Shown piece by piece: positions 38,902 through 49,282 of a stretch of DNA of 64,000 bases (within the stretch, counting starts at the first letter, position 1; the number at the start of each line of letters is the position of its first letter). This DNA is from Parazoarcus communis (GTDB taxonomy: Bacteria; Pseudomonadota; Gammaproteobacteria; Burkholderiales; Rhodocyclaceae), in NCBI RefSeq assembly GCF_003111665.1, contig NZ_CP022188.1, positions 2,604,001 through 2,668,000 of the forward strand, in the 5' to 3' direction. Under the pieces are notes generated by a model that did not search any database, was not told the origin of the DNA, and saw only the letters and a program-made list of their open reading frames with translations. A program made the translations under genes and the position numbers.

Positions 38902-41900
38902 ATGAGTTCCGCACATTCCCCCCGTTTCGTTCATCTTCGTCTTCACACCGAATATTCGATCACGGACGGCATCGTCCAGATCGATCAGGCCATTTCGACC
39001 GCAGCGGCTGACGGCATGCCTGCGCTTGGCATCTCCGATCTCGCCAACCTGTTCGGGATGGTCAAGTTTTACAAGGGTAGCCGCGGCAAGGGCATCAAGC
39101 CGATCATTGGCGCGGATGTCTGGATCGAGAACGAGGTCGAGCGCGACAAGCCGTATCGCGTACTGTTGATCTGCAAGAATCGCAATGGTTATGGGCAGTT
39201 GTCCGAACTGCTGACGCGCGCCTACCTGGAGAACAAGCACCGCGGGCGGGCAGAACTGCGCCGCGCGTGGTTTGAGGACGGCGCCGCGAGCGATCTGCTC
39301 TGTCTTTCCGGCGCCATGATGGGCGATATCGGCCAGAACCTGGTCAACGGCAATCCCGAGATTGCAGAACTGCTGGCGGCCGACTGGAAGCGGCTATTTC
39401 CCGGCGGTTTCTATATCGAACTGCAGCGCGCCGGGCATCCTGGCACCGAAGCCTATATCCGCCAGGCGCTGGTGCTGGCGAACAAGCTCGGTCTGCCGGT
39501 GGTGGCGACGCATCCGGTACAGTTCCTCACCCGCGAGGATTTCAAGGCACACGAGGCGCGCGTATGTATCGCGCAGGGCTACGTGTTGGCTGACAAGCGT
39601 CGTCCGCGTGACTTTACCGAAGAGCAGTACCTCAAGAGCCAGGACGAGATGTGCGAACTGTTCGCAGATCTCCCCGAGGCACTTGAGAACGCGGTCGAGA
39701 TCGCGCGCCGCTGCTCGCTGACGGTGCAACTGGGCAAGAACTTCCTGCCGCAGTTCCCGACGCCAGAAGGCATGACGCTGGACGACTTCCTGGTGCAGGA
39801 GGCCAAGGACGGGCTGGAACGCCGGCTCGCCCAGTTGTACCCGAGCCCGGAGGAGCGCGAGCGTCAGCGCCAGCGCTACGAGGATCGGCTGAAGTTCGAA
39901 ACCGACACCATCATCCAGATGGGCTTTCCCGGTTACTTCCTGATCGTTGCCGACTTCATCCGCTGGGGCAAGGCGAACGGCGTGCCAGTGGGGCCGGGGC
40001 GAGGTTCCGGTGCCGGTTCGCTGGTGGCCTATTCGCTTGATATTACCGACATCGATCCGCTTGAGTACGCACTGCTGTTCGAGCGCTTCCTCAACCCGGA
40101 GCGGGTGTCGATGCCCGACTTCGATATCGACTTCTGCCAGGACAACCGCTATCGCGTGATCGAGTATGTGCGCGAGCGCTATGGCAAGGATGCGGTCAGC
40201 CAGATCGCCACCTTCGGCACGATGGCCTCGAAGGCCGTGGTGCGCGACGTGGGGCGCGTGCTGGATCTGCCCTATGGCCTGTGTGACAGGCTGTCCAAGC
40301 TGGTGCCGGTTGAAGGCGCGAAGCCGGTTTCACTGACCCGTGCCTACGAGATGGAGCCGCAGATCGGCGACATGATGAAGGACGGCAACGACGGCGAATC
40401 AGTGCAGGAGTTGTGGAGCCTGGCGCTGCCGCTCGAGGGCCTGTCGCGTAACGTGGGCATGCACGCCGGCGGCGTGCTGATCGCGCCGGGCAAGCTGACC
40501 GATTTCTGTCCGCTCTACATCGCCGATGGTGATGATGCGACCCCGGTGTCGCAGTTCGACAAGGACGACGTAGAAGCCGTAGGCCTGGTGAAGTTCGACT
40601 TTCTCGGTCTGCGCAACCTGACGATTATCGAACTTGCGCTGCAGTACGTGGAGCGCGAGACCGGCAAGCGCCCCGACCTGATGAGCCTCGGCTTCAAGGA
40701 CCCCGCGGCCTACCAGATCCTGAAGGACGCCAATACCACGGCGATCTTCCAGGTCGAATCGGACGGCATGAAGAAGCTGCTCAAGAAGCTCGCGCCCGAC
40801 CGTTTCGAAGACATCATCGCCGTGCTGGCGCTCTATCGCCCCGGCCCGCTCGGTTCGGGCATGGTGGATGACTTCATCCTGCGAAAGAAAGGCCAGCAGG
40901 AGATCGACTACTTCCACCCCGACCTCAAAGCCTGCCTGGAGCCGACCTACGGCGTGATCGTGTACCAGGAACAGGTGATGCAGATCAGCCAGATCATCGG
41001 CGGCTACACCCTGGGCGGGGCGGACATGCTGCGCCGGGCGATGGGCAAGAAGAAAGCCGAGGAGATGGCCAAGCACCGCGCCACCATTGCCGACGGTGCG
41101 AAGCAGAAGGGCTACGATCCGGCGCTGGCTGAGCAACTGTTCGACCTGATGACCAAGTTCGCGGAGTACGGCTTCAACAAGTCGCACACCGCGGCCTATG
41201 CGGTGGTCACCTACCACACGGCATGGTTGAAGGCCCACTACTGCGCGGCCTTCATGGCGGCGACGATGTCGTCCGACCTCGACAACACCGACACGGTGAA
41301 GATCTTCTACGAAGACACCGTTGCCAACAAGATCGAGGTGCTGCCGCCCGACGTCAACGCATCCGATTACCGCTTCGTGCCGGTCGATCGCAAGGTGATC
41401 CGCTATGGTCTGGGCGCGGTCAAGGGCGTTGGCGAGCCGGCGGTGCGCGCGATCATCGCGGCACGCGAGAAAGGCGCGCCTTTCCGTGACCTGTTTGATT
41501 TCTGCGAGCGTGTCGACCGTCGTCTGGCCAACCGCCGGGTGATCGAGGCCCTGATTCGCTCAGGGGCGATGGATACGCTGGAGGGCCACAAGGGGCTCGA
41601 TCGCGCGCAACTGATGGCGACCGTGTCGCTGGCGATGGAGGCCGCCGAGCAGGTGGCTGCCAATGCGATGCAGGGCGGCCTGTTCGACATGATGCCGGAG
41701 GCGGCAGGGGCAGGTGTCGAGTTCGTCAAGGTGCGGCCGTGGACCGAGCGCGAGCGCCTCAAGGAAGAGAAGACCGCGATCGGCTTCTTCCTCTCCGGTC
41801 ACCCCTTCAATGCCTTCAAGGGCGAAGTGCGCCGCTTCGTGCGCCGTACGCTGGCCCAGATCGAGCCGTCGCGTGACCTGACCATGATGGCCGGTGTGGT

Positions 41901-42396
41901 GATGGAGGTGCGGACGAAGGTGGGCAACCGCGGCAAGATGGCCTTCGTGCTGCTCGACGACGGCACGCAACCGCGCGAGGTGGCGGTCTATTCCGAAGTG
42001 CTCGATGCCAACCGCGGCAAGATCGTCACCGACGAGGTGCTGGTGATCGAGGGCAAGGTCAGCAATGACGAGTTCTCGGGCGGTTTCCGCATCATCGCCG
42101 ACAAGCTGCTGACACTGGGTGAGGCGCGCAGCCGATTCGCGCGTGCGCTGCAACTGAAGCTCAACGGTGAAGTGGGCGAGAGTGGCGGCGCGGCGGCAAC
42201 GGCCGACCGTCTGCAGACCTTGCTGACGCCGTTCCGCGATGGTGGCTGCCCGGTCAAGGTGCGTTATCGCAACGCCGTGGCGGAGGCGGAACTGCCTTTT
42301 GGCGATGGCTGGCGCGTGCGACTGGAGGAAAGTCTGCTCGAGAGCCTGCGCGAGTGGCTGCCGCCCGAGGCGGTAGAAGTGGTGTATCCGAACTGA
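38902..42396 (+). CDS. dnaE: DNA polymerase III subunit alpha (1164 aa)
   Basis: Catalytic subunit of the replicative polymerase. The N-terminal PHP domain starts FVHLRLHTEYSITDG. The palm carries MPDFDIDFC near 404-412, with the catalytic aspartates, and VGPGRGSGAGSL. The fingers, tandem HhH and OB-fold regions follow to the C-terminus. The length is typical of proteobacterial DnaE1. It is a single gene converging on hemF with a 25-bp gap. The start is supported by the conserved N-terminus rather than by a ribosome-binding site. Confidence 0.97.
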   Translation: MSSAHSPRFVHLRLHTEYSITDGIVQIDQAISTAAADGMPALGISDLANLFGMVKFYKGSRGKGIKPIIGADVWIENEVERDKPYRVLLICKNRNGYGQLSELLTRAYLENKHRGRAELRRAWFEDGAASDLLCLSGAMMGDIGQNLVNGNPEIAELLAADWKRLFPGGFYIELQRAGHPGTEAYIRQALVLANKLGLPVVATHPVQFLTREDFKAHEARVCIAQGYVLADKRRPRDFTEEQYLKSQDEMCELFADLPEALENAVEIARRCSLTVQLGKNFLPQFPTPEGMTLDDFLVQEAKDGLERRLAQLYPSPEERERQRQRYEDRLKFETDTIIQMGFPGYFLIVADFIRWGKANGVPVGPGRGSGAGSLVAYSLDITDIDPLEYALLFERFLNPERVSMPDFDIDFCQDNRYRVIEYVRERYGKDAVSQIATFGTMASKAVVRDVGRVLDLPYGLCDRLSKLVPVEGAKPVSLTRAYEMEPQIGDMMKDGNDGESVQELWSLALPLEGLSRNVGMHAGGVLIAPGKLTDFCPLYIADGDDATPVSQFDKDDVEAVGLVKFDFLGLRNLTIIELALQYVERETGKRPDLMSLGFKDPAAYQILKDANTTAIFQVESDGMKKLLKKLAPDRFEDIIAVLALYRPGPLGSGMVDDFILRKKGQQEIDYFHPDLKACLEPTYGVIVYQEQVMQISQIIGGYTLGGADMLRRAMGKKKAEEMAKHRATIADGAKQKGYDPALAEQLFDLMTKFAEYGFNKSHTAAYAVVTYHTAWLKAHYCAAFMAATMSSDLDNTDTVKIFYEDTVANKIEVLPPDVNASDYRFVPVDRKVIRYGLGAVKGVGEPAVRAIIAAREKGAPFRDLFDFCERVDRRLANRRVIEALIRSGAMDTLEGHKGLDRAQLMATVSLAMEAAEQVAANAMQGGLFDMMPEAAGAGVEFVKVRPWTERERLKEEKTAIGFFLSGHPFNAFKGEVRRFVRRTLAQIEPSRDLTMMAGVVMEVRTKVGNRGKMAFVLLDDGTQPREVAVYSEVLDANRGKIVTDEVLVIEGKVSNDEFSGGFRIIADKLLTLGEARSRFARALQLKLNGEVGESGGAAATADRLQTLLTPFRDGGCPVKVRYRNAVAEAELPFGDGWRVRLEESLLESLREWLPPEAVEVVYPN

Positions 42397-42421
42397 TGAG
42401 GGTGAGCGCCCTGCGGGGTGC

Positions 42422-43330
42422 TTACACCCAGTCTTTGGGCTGCAGGAAGACGTCGTAGAGACGGGCCTCCGGCGAACCGGCTTCGGGGTGCCAGTCGTAG
42501 CGCCATTTGACGATGGGCGGCATCGACATCAGGATGGATTCGGTGCGTCCGCCCGATTGCAGGCCGAACAGGGTGCCGCGGTCGAAAACCAGATTGAATT
42601 CGACGTAGCGACCGCGACGATATGCCTGGAAGTCGCGTTCGCGCTCGCCATATGGCGCGTCGCGATGACGTTCGATGATGGGCAGATAGGCGTCGACAAA
42701 GGCGTCGCCAACCGATCGCGTCAGGCCGAATGCGGTGTCGAAATCGGTCTTGCCGTCAGCGCCGAGATCGTCGAAGAAGAGTCCGCCGACGCCGCGCGGT
42801 TCGTTGCGATGCTTGAGGAAGAAATAGCGGTCGCACCAATCCTTCAGACGCGCATGCTCGGCTTCGCCGCCAAAGGGCAGGACTGCCGCTTTGCAGGTCG
42901 CGTGAAAGTGGCGGACGTCATCCTCGTAGCCATAATAAGGCGTCAGGTCCATGCCGCCGCCAAACCACCACACCGGTTCCTTGCCTTCGGCCAGGGCGAT
43001 GAAGCAGCGCACGTTCATGTGCACCGTGGGGCAGTAGGGGTTGCGCGGATGCAGGACCAGCGACACGCCCATTGCCTCGAAGCGCCTGCCGGCCAGTTCC
43101 GGCCGGTGAGCGGTGGCCGAGGCGGGCATGCCGTCGCCCATGACATGCGAAAAATTGACCCCGCCGCGCTCGAAGAAGTTGCCTTCCTCGATGACACGGC
43201 TCAGACCGCCACCGCCGCCCGGTCGCTCCCATCCATCTGCCTTGAACGCCTGCCCGTCGAACTGTTCGAGGCGGGTGACGATCCGGGTTTGAAGATCGGT
43301 GAAGTAGGGCTTGACGGTGCTCGGGGTCAT
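42422..43330 (-). CDS. hemF: Oxygen-dependent coproporphyrinogen-III oxidase (302 aa)
   Basis: Converts coproporphyrinogen III to protoporphyrinogen IX in haem synthesis using O2. It shows [32 protein letters not shown] and the C-terminal [13 protein letters not shown] of HemF. The length is normal. It is downstream of the DUF1508 gene by 6 bp and of purD in the same direction, so it is probably the last gene of the purH-purD-hemF block. Confidence 0.96.
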   Translation of the reverse strand: MTPSTVKPYFTDLQTRIVTRLEQFDGQAFKADGWERPGGGGGLSRVIEEGNFFERGGVNFSHVMGDGMPASATAHRPELAGRRFEAMGVSLVLHPRNPYCPTVHMNVRCFIALAEGKEPVWWFGGGMDLTPYYGYEDDVRHFHATCKAAVLPFGGEAEHARLKDWCDRYFFLKHRNEPRGVGGLFFDDLGADGKTDFDTAFGLTRSVGDAFVDAYLPIIERHRDAPYGERERDFQAYRRGRYVEFNLVFDRGTLFGLQSGGRTESILMSMPPIVKWRYDWHPEAGSPEARLYDVFLQPKDWV

Positions 43331-43336
43331 TGATTC

Positions 43337-43669
43337 TCAGCTTTGATCGTCTACGGCCGCAGCAGCGGCGCCGGTCTTCATTGCAGCGATGGCGGCCTCA
43401 CAGGCGGCTGCGTCTGCAAACATCGGGCTGGTGCCGATGACCTGGCCGTTGGTGGCGGTCAGGTTGAAGTAGGGACGTCCGTCGGACGCGGTCTTCTGTG
43501 CATAGCGCTTGTCTTCGGTCGAATTCTTGCGGACCGATTCGACGCCATTGGTACAGCTTGCCTTGGCGTTGTAGCCCTCGCTGCGAACCAGGGTCTTGCC
43601 GTTTTCGCCAACGAGCTTGAAAAAGAACTCGCCGCCGGCGGACTTGGTGATCTCGAACTTAAGGGTCAT
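43337..43669 (-). CDS. DUF1508 (YegP-like) protein (110 aa)
   Basis: Two copies of the DUF1508 repeat are visible: FEITKSAGGEFFFKLVGENG (2-50) and RPYFNLTATNGQVIGTSPMF (60-100). The family has no firmly assigned biochemical role; several members are small, abundant, stress-linked cytoplasmic proteins. An Ala-rich tail ends the protein. The ATG at 43669 has AGGAGAAACC as a strong ribosome-binding site. It lies between purD and hemF on the same strand, 121 bp after purD, a pair of genes often adjacent in relatives, so it looks inserted into a conserved block. Confidence 0.85.
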   Translation of the reverse strand: MTLKFEITKSAGGEFFFKLVGENGKTLVRSEGYNAKASCTNGVESVRKNSTEDKRYAQKTASDGRPYFNLTATNGQVIGTSPMFADAAACEAAIAAMKTGAAAAAVDDQS

Positions 43670-43790
43670 CGGTTTCTCCTTCCTGCGCTTGATGGGGATG
43701 TCGCGGTCAGCTGTATCCAGACCGCACCTTCACAAGCATAACCCGTGTAAAGATCATACCGCCGTGGCATATGTCCTTGTTTGACCCGAT

Positions 43791-45068
43791 TCAACCTTTG
43801 CGCGCAACTGCGCGATAGCCGATATCGCGGCGGTACTGGCAGCCATCGAACTGAATCGTTGCTGCGAGATCGTATGCCGCCTTCTGCGCCGCCTTCACGT
43901 TGTCTCCGAGCGCGGTCACACACAGCACTCTGCCGCCGGAGGTGACGACTTCACCGTCGCGTTCGGCGGTGCCGGCGTGAAAGACGTGTGTGCTGTCCTC
44001 GCCAGCGGGTGTCAGGCCGGTGATCGGGTCGCCCTTGCGCGGACTGTCAGGGTAGCCCGCAGCGGCAAGCACCACGCCGAGCGCGACCCGACGGTCCCAT
44101 TCGGCCTCGATCTGATCGAGTTTGCCGGCAATGGCTGCTTCGATGAGATCGGCAAGATCCGTCTTGAGGCGCATCATGATCGGCTGGGTTTCGGGGTCGC
44201 CCATGCGGCAGTTGAACTCGACCACCCGTGGCTTGCCTTCGCCATCGATCATCAGACCAGCATAGAGGAAGCCGGTGTAGGGCAGGCCGTCGGCGGTCAT
44301 GCCGGCCAGCGTCGGCAGGATGACTTCGCGCATGACGCGGGCGTGGACGTCAGGCGTCACCACCGGGGCGGGCGAGTACGCGCCCATGCCGCCCGTGTTG
44401 GGGCCCTGATCACCGTCGAGCAGACGCTTGTGGTCCTGGCTGGTGGCCAGAGGCAGTGCGTTCTTGCCGTCAGCCAGCACGATGAAGCTGGCTTCCTCGC
44501 CCTGCATGAACTCTTCGATGACGACACGTGCGCCGGCGTCGCCCATCTTGTTGTCGAGCAGCATCATGTCGATGGCAGCGTGGGCTTCCTCCGCTGTCAT
44601 CGCCACCACCACGCCCTTGCCTGCGGCAAGGCCGTCGGCCTTGATCACGATCGGTGCGCCTTCGGCGTCGATGTAGGCATGGGCTTCGGCGGCGTCTGAG
44701 AAGGTCTGATACTTCGCGGTCGGAATGCCGTGGCGCAGCAGGAAGCGCTTGGCGAAGTCCTTCGAACTCTCGAGCTGGGCGGCATTCTTCGTCGGCCCGA
44801 AGATCGGCAGGCCGGCGGCGCGGAAGGCGTCGACCACGCCGGCTGCAAGCGGTGCCTCGGGGCCGACCACGGTGAAGCCGACCTGCTCGCTGCGGGCAAG
44901 CGCCACGAGGTCGGCGACTTCGGTTGCTGCCACGTTCTGCAGCTTGGGCTCGCGCGCGGTGCCCGGGTTGCCGGGGGCGACCAGAACGCGCGTGACCTTG
45001 GGCGACTGTGCGAGTTTCCAGGCCAGCGCGTGTTCGCGTCCGCCCGAGCCGATGACGAGGACTTTCAT
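43791..45068 (-). CDS. purD: Phosphoribosylamine--glycine ligase (425 aa)
   Basis: GAR synthetase, the second step of purine synthesis (phosphoribosylamine plus glycine and ATP). It starts MKVLVIGSGGREHALAWKL and shows the ATP-grasp elements GLAAGKGVVVAMT, EEFMQGEEASFIVLADG and EFNCRMGDPETQPIMMRL. The length is standard. It follows purH by 22 bp, so purH-purD form an operon. Confidence 0.97.
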   Translation of the reverse strand: MKVLVIGSGGREHALAWKLAQSPKVTRVLVAPGNPGTAREPKLQNVAATEVADLVALARSEQVGFTVVGPEAPLAAGVVDAFRAAGLPIFGPTKNAAQLESSKDFAKRFLLRHGIPTAKYQTFSDAAEAHAYIDAEGAPIVIKADGLAAGKGVVVAMTAEEAHAAIDMMLLDNKMGDAGARVVIEEFMQGEEASFIVLADGKNALPLATSQDHKRLLDGDQGPNTGGMGAYSPAPVVTPDVHARVMREVILPTLAGMTADGLPYTGFLYAGLMIDGEGKPRVVEFNCRMGDPETQPIMMRLKTDLADLIEAAIAGKLDQIEAEWDRRVALGVVLAAAGYPDSPRKGDPITGLTPAGEDSTHVFHAGTAERDGEVVTSGGRVLCVTALGDNVKAAQKAAYDLAATIQFDGCQYRRDIGYRAVARKG

Positions 45069-45090
45069 GTGCTGCTCCGGGTGTGAGCGA

Positions 45091-46674
45091 TCAGTGACGG
45101 AAGTGGCGGAAGCCGGTGAGCACCATCGCGATGTTCTGCTCGTCGGCAGCGGCGATCACCTCGGCGTCACGCATCGAGCCACCGGGCTGAATCACCGCAG
45201 TGGCGCCAGCCTGCGCAAGGACGTCGAGACCGTCGCGGAAGGGGAAGAAGGCATCCGATGCCACCACGCAACCGGCGATCTGCAGGCCTGCGTTCTCCGC
45301 CTTGATCTTGGCAATACGGGCAGAATCCACGCGGCTCATCTGGCCGGCGCCAACGCCGATGGTCATGCCGTCACGGCAATAGACGATGGCGTTCGACTTG
45401 ACGTACTTGGCGACGCGCCAGGCAAACAGCATGTCGCGCATCTCGGTCTCGGTCGGCGCACGCTTGGTCACCACCTTGAGGTCGGCGATCTGGATGCGGG
45501 CTTCGTCCGCACTCTGCACCAGCAGGCCACCGCCCACGCGCTTGTAGTCGAAGGCGCCGGCAGGCTTGCCCAGCGGGCAGGTGAGCACGCGCACGTTCTG
45601 TTTGGCACGCAGCAGTTCGAGGGCTTCAGCCGTGTAGGACGGGGCGATCAGCACTTCGAGGAACTGGGCGGAGACGGCTTCGGCTGCAGCACGATCGACT
45701 TCGCTGTTGAAGGCGATGATGCCGCCGAAGGCCGAGGTCGGGTCGGTGGAGAAGGCTTTCTTGTAGGCTTCGAGCGGCGTAGCGCCGATCGCCACGCCAC
45801 AGGGGTTGGCGTGCTTGACGATGACGCAGGCGCCGGTGTCGAAAGCCTTGACGCATTCCCACGCTGCATCGGCGTCGGCAATGTTGTTGTAGGACAGTTC
45901 CTTGCCCTGCAGCTGTGCGTAGCTGGAGATCGAGCCCTCGGGCGCATTCGGCTCCTTGTAGAAGGCCGCGCTCTGGTGCGGGTTCTCGCCGTAGCGCAGG
46001 TTCTGGACCTTGTCGAAGGCGAGCTGGAAGCGCTCGGGGTAGGTCTGCTTCGACACGTCACCGACTTCGTTGGTGACCAGTGCGGTGAGGTGGTTGGAGA
46101 TCGCGGAGTCGTAGCGTGCGGTGTGCGTAAAGGCCTTTACCGCGAGGGCGAAGCGGGTCTTGTAGCTCAGCTTGCCCGCGCCGGCCTTGAGTTCGGCCAC
46201 GATGTCGGCGTAATCCGCAGGGTCGGTCACGATGCCGACGCCGCCGGCTTCAGTGCCGTGGTTCTTTGCTGCAGCGCGGACCATGGTGGGGCCGCCGATG
46301 TCGATATTCTCGATCGCATCTTCGAGCGTGCAGTCGGGGCGGGCAACGGTCTGCTGGAAGGGGTAGAGGTTCACCACGACCAGGTCGATACGGCCGATGT
46401 CGTGCTCGGCGATCGTTGCCATGTGCTCGGGCAGGTCGCGACGGGCGAGGATGCCGCCGTGCACCTTGGGGTGCAGGGTCTTGACCCGGCCATCGAGCAT
46501 TTCTGGAAAGCCCGTGTGATCGGCCACATCGGTGACGTCGAGGCCGGCTTCGCGCAGCAGGCTGGCGGTGCCGCCGGTGGACAGGAGCTTGACGCCGAGT
46601 CCGGCGAGTTCGCGGGCGAATTCGAGCACGCCGCTTTTGTCGGAGACGCTGATCAGGGCTTGGGTGACGTTCAT
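45091..46674 (-). CDS. purH: Bifunctional AICAR formyltransferase/IMP cyclohydrolase (527 aa)
   Basis: Catalyses the last two steps of IMP synthesis. The N-terminal MGS-like cyclohydrolase domain includes [24 protein letters not shown] and [11 protein letters not shown]. The C-terminal formyltransferase domain includes the catalytic Lys-His pair region ([10 protein letters not shown]) and the end [10 protein letters not shown]. The length is normal. It is followed by purD and preceded by fis across a 90-bp gap, a common betaproteobacterial order. Confidence 0.97.
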   Translation of the reverse strand: MNVTQALISVSDKSGVLEFARELAGLGVKLLSTGGTASLLREAGLDVTDVADHTGFPEMLDGRVKTLHPKVHGGILARRDLPEHMATIAEHDIGRIDLVVVNLYPFQQTVARPDCTLEDAIENIDIGGPTMVRAAAKNHGTEAGGVGIVTDPADYADIVAELKAGAGKLSYKTRFALAVKAFTHTARYDSAISNHLTALVTNEVGDVSKQTYPERFQLAFDKVQNLRYGENPHQSAAFYKEPNAPEGSISSYAQLQGKELSYNNIADADAAWECVKAFDTGACVIVKHANPCGVAIGATPLEAYKKAFSTDPTSAFGGIIAFNSEVDRAAAEAVSAQFLEVLIAPSYTAEALELLRAKQNVRVLTCPLGKPAGAFDYKRVGGGLLVQSADEARIQIADLKVVTKRAPTETEMRDMLFAWRVAKYVKSNAIVYCRDGMTIGVGAGQMSRVDSARIAKIKAENAGLQIAGCVVASDAFFPFRDGLDVLAQAGATAVIQPGGSMRDAEVIAAADEQNIAMVLTGFRHFRH

Positions 46675-46764
46675 CGTGGGGCCTGGCTTGGAGAGTTGAA
46701 TCGGAAATCGGTGTTGCGGCGCGGCGCCGTTACTGGGGGGGGGCCGGCAGCCGCAGCGTGTGTA

Positions 46765-47001
46765 TCAGAGCAGGTCGTAGTCGGTCAGCTTGCGACGCAG
46801 GGTATTGCGGTTGATGCCGAGCATGTCGGCAGCCACGGTCTGGTTGCCCTTGGCCTGCTGCAGCACAAATTCGAGCATCGGGCGCTCGACGTTGCGGATC
46901 ACCATGTCGTAGATCGCAGCCGGACGTTCGCCGTCGAGGTCGCGGAAGTACTGATCGAGTGTCCGGAATACGGAATCGGCAATCTCGTTGCTGCGGCTCA
47001 T
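46765..47001 (-). CDS. fis: Fis-family DNA-binding protein (78 aa)
   Basis: Small nucleoid-associated regulator (factor for inversion stimulation family). The C-terminal helix-turn-helix GNQTVAADMLGINRNTLRRKL is the Fis/NtrC-type motif. The N-terminal half is shorter than in E. coli Fis (98 aa) and lacks its beta-hairpin sequence, as usual for betaproteobacterial Fis. Its ATG overlaps the dusB stop by 4 bp, the classical dusB-fis operon, so dusB-fis are co-expressed. Confidence 0.93.
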   Translation of the reverse strand: MSRSNEIADSVFRTLDQYFRDLDGERPAAIYDMVIRNVERPMLEFVLQQAKGNQTVAADMLGINRNTLRRKLTDYDLL

Positions 47002-48020
47002 GCGGCAAGTTCCTGAGGCAGTTCTTCTTCGTAGCGCAGACGGGTGTCGGCTTCAGCGAGACGACCGAAAAACTCGTCTACTGCTGCAAGCTGTGCCGAC
47101 ACGTCCGGCAGTTGATTCATGGTGTGGCGGAAAGCCGCCGATCCGACCAGACCCTTGGTGTACCAGGAGATGTGCTTGCGCGCGATGCGCACGCCGGTCT
47201 CTTCGCCATAGAAGGCGTAGAGGTCGGCGAGGTGCTCGCGGCAGACCTGAAGAATCTCGGTGACCAGGGGGGGCGGCAGTTCTTCGCCGGTGCGCAGGAA
47301 ATGCTCGATCTCGCGGAAGATCCACGGCCGGCCCTGCGCGGCACGCCCGATCATGACGCCATCGGCGCCGGTGTAGTCGAGCACGAACTTGGCTTTCTGC
47401 GGGGTGGTGATGTCGCCGTTGGCGATCACCGGGATGTTCACCAGCGACTTGACCAGTGCAATGGTGTCGTACTCCGCCTGGCCCATGTACTGGTCGGCGC
47501 GGGTGCGGCCATGAATGGCGATCGCGCGGATGCCCGACTCCTGGGCAATGCGGGCGATGGTCGGTGCGTTCTTGTTCTCGCGGTTCCAGCCGGTGCGGAA
47601 CTTGAGCGTGACCGGGGTGTTCGGCACTGCATTCACGACGGCTTCGAGGATGCGGGCAACCAGGGGCTCGTCCTGCATCAGCGCGGAGCCGGCCATGACG
47701 TTGCACACCTTCTTTGCCGGGCAGCCCATGTTGATGTCGATGATCTGGGCGCCGCGGTCGGCGTTGTGGCGTGCGGCCTCGGCCATCATTGCCGGGTCGG
47801 CGCCTGCGATCTGCACCGAGATCGGGTCGACCTCGCCGTCGTGGTTGGCGCGACGCTGGGTTTTCGCGCTGCCGTACAGCAGTGAGTTCGAGGTCACCAT
47901 CTCGGATACGGCAACACCGGCCCCCAGTTTCTTGCACAACTGGCGGAACGGACGGTCGGTCACACCGGCCATCGGGGCGACAAAGAGGTTGTTGCGTAAG
48001 GTGAATCCGGCGAACTGCAT
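46998..48020 (-). CDS. dusB: tRNA-dihydrouridine synthase B (340 aa)
   Basis: FMN-dependent reductase that makes dihydrouridine in the tRNA D-loop. NNLFVAPMAGVTDRPFRQL, INMGCPAKKVCNVMAGSALM (with the catalytic Cys region) and NGDITTP/AQGRPWIFREI are present. The start is set at 48020 because E. coli homology begins at MQFAGFTLRN. An ATG at 48050 adds ten residues but lies within a GGTAAAAT -10-like box, which would leave it untranscribed if that promoter is real. It overlaps fis downstream. Confidence 0.93.
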   Translation of the reverse strand: MQFAGFTLRNNLFVAPMAGVTDRPFRQLCKKLGAGVAVSEMVTSNSLLYGSAKTQRRANHDGEVDPISVQIAGADPAMMAEAARHNADRGAQIIDINMGCPAKKVCNVMAGSALMQDEPLVARILEAVVNAVPNTPVTLKFRTGWNRENKNAPTIARIAQESGIRAIAIHGRTRADQYMGQAEYDTIALVKSLVNIPVIANGDITTPQKAKFVLDYTGADGVMIGRAAQGRPWIFREIEHFLRTGEELPPPLVTEILQVCREHLADLYAFYGEETGVRIARKHISWYTKGLVGSAAFRHTMNQLPDVSAQLAAVDEFFGRLAEADTRLRYEEELPQELAA

Positions 48021-48048
48021 GGGCTGAGGCGGGCGGGAAAAGAGCGGC

Positions 48049-48054
48049 ATTTTA
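48049..48054 (-). promoter_or_regulatory. Possible -10 box of dusB-fis
   Basis: On the minus strand GGGGTAAAATGCC contains TAAAAT; initiation about 7 bp after it would give a leader of about 20 bases before the ATG at 48020. No convincing -35 is seen. Confidence 0.35.
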
Positions 48055-48136
48055 CCCCATGCCGGGGGCGCTGGGGGGCAGCGTGGCGCGGGTGCAACCC
48101 TTCACCCCGGCTTCCGCTGCCTTGCCGCAGCCGCGA

Positions 48137-49282
48137 TTACGGCCAGGCGCGCGCGCCAAACATCATGCGCTTGGCAACGAAATGGCGCAGAGGCGGGCAC
48201 AGATCGAGTGCGAACAGGCCCGCGCCACGGGCGTGGCGCAAGGGGGCGATGTCGTTGCTGAACAGTCGCACCAGACTGTCTGTGAAGCGGATCGTGCCGA
48301 GACGGTCGAGGCCACGGGTGCTGCCATAGGCGCCCAGTAGCGCCGCGTTACCGGGATCGCCGCCACGTTCGACCAACAGGTCGGCAAATGCGCGCACGTC
48401 GCGCAGGGCAAGGTTGAAGCCCTGGCCTGCCACCGGGTGCATGGTCTGTGCCGCGTTGCCGAGCCACACCGTGCGCTGTCCGACCGGAGTTTTGCGGTAG
48501 CGCAGCACGAGCGGGTAGCGCAGACGATCAGTGACGGCGGTCAGGCTTACGCGATGGCCGAAGATGGCCTGAAGGCGGGAAAGGTAGGTGTGGTCGTCGA
48601 GTTCGAGCAGGCTGTCGGCAGCGTCGGCGGCGACGACATGGACGACTGCGAAGCCCTGTGCGCAGGGCAGCAATGCTGCCGGTCCTGCGCTGGTGAAGCG
48701 CTCAAAGGCGGTGTTGCGGTGGCCGCCCGAGACGGCGACCTGGGAAATCAGTGCATGCTGGTGGTAGTCGTGCTCGACCATTTCATCGTCGCCAGCGTTC
48801 ATGCCGCCTTCGGCGCAGGCTGCCAGTTGCACGGACAGCGTGCCGGCGTGCCGCCCTTTGAGGCTGGCGATGACGTCGTCCGCGCCAGGCGCGAGATGGC
48901 TGACTTTGGTTTCGTCGAGAACCCGAATGCCGGCTTCGTCCACCTTGCGTCGCAGCGCGCCAGCCAGCGCCCCGGCCGGCATGACGTGCCCCAGCGCGGG
49001 AATATCGTAATCCGCTGCGTGCAGCATGGCTCGACCGAAGCTGCCCTGCTGCGAGATGTGGATGGTCTTGATCGGGGTGGCCGGCAGGCCTTGCCACACG
49101 CCAAGCTGTTCGAGCGTGAGGCGGGTTCCATGCGCCAGCGCGAGGATGCGGGGGTCCTCGGTGGCTGCGTTTCTGGCCCGGGTGTCGGCCAGGATGATGT
49201 CCAGTCCGGCGTCTTTGAGAAACAGCGCCAGCGCCAGCCCGACCGGGCCGGCGCCGACGATCAGGAGGTCATGCCGCTGCAT
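48137..49282 (-). CDS. ubiH: UbiH/UbiF-family FAD monooxygenase (381 aa)
   Basis: Aromatic-ring hydroxylase of ubiquinone synthesis. The N-terminal FAD-binding motif GAGPVGLALALFLKDAG is followed by the second FAD site GNAAQTMHPVAGQGFNLALRD near residue 290, diagnostic for UbiH/UbiF/VisC proteins. The ring position cannot be read from sequence; the symbol rests on pairing with pepP, which matches the E. coli pepP-ubiH order. It overlaps the pepP stop by 14 bp and is 86 bp upstream of dusB. Confidence 0.88.
   Translation of the reverse strand: MQRHDLLIVGAGPVGLALALFLKDAGLDIILADTRARNAATEDPRILALAHGTRLTLEQLGVWQGLPATPIKTIHISQQGSFGRAMLHAADYDIPALGHVMPAGALAGALRRKVDEAGIRVLDETKVSHLAPGADDVIASLKGRHAGTLSVQLAACAEGGMNAGDDEMVEHDYHQHALISQVAVSGGHRNTAFERFTSAGPAALLPCAQGFAVVHVVAADAADSLLELDDHTYLSRLQAIFGHRVSLTAVTDRLRYPLVLRYRKTPVGQRTVWLGNAAQTMHPVAGQGFNLALRDVRAFADLLVERGGDPGNAALLGAYGSTRGLDRLGTIRFTDSLVRLFSNDIAPLRHARGAGLFALDLCPPLRHFVAKRMMFGARAWP

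Noticed and set aside
44725-47016. 763-codon open frame on the plus strand opposite purD, purH and fis
   Set aside because: It is antisense to three well-identified genes; long antisense frames are common in high-GC genomes with strong third-position bias, and its translation shows no family.
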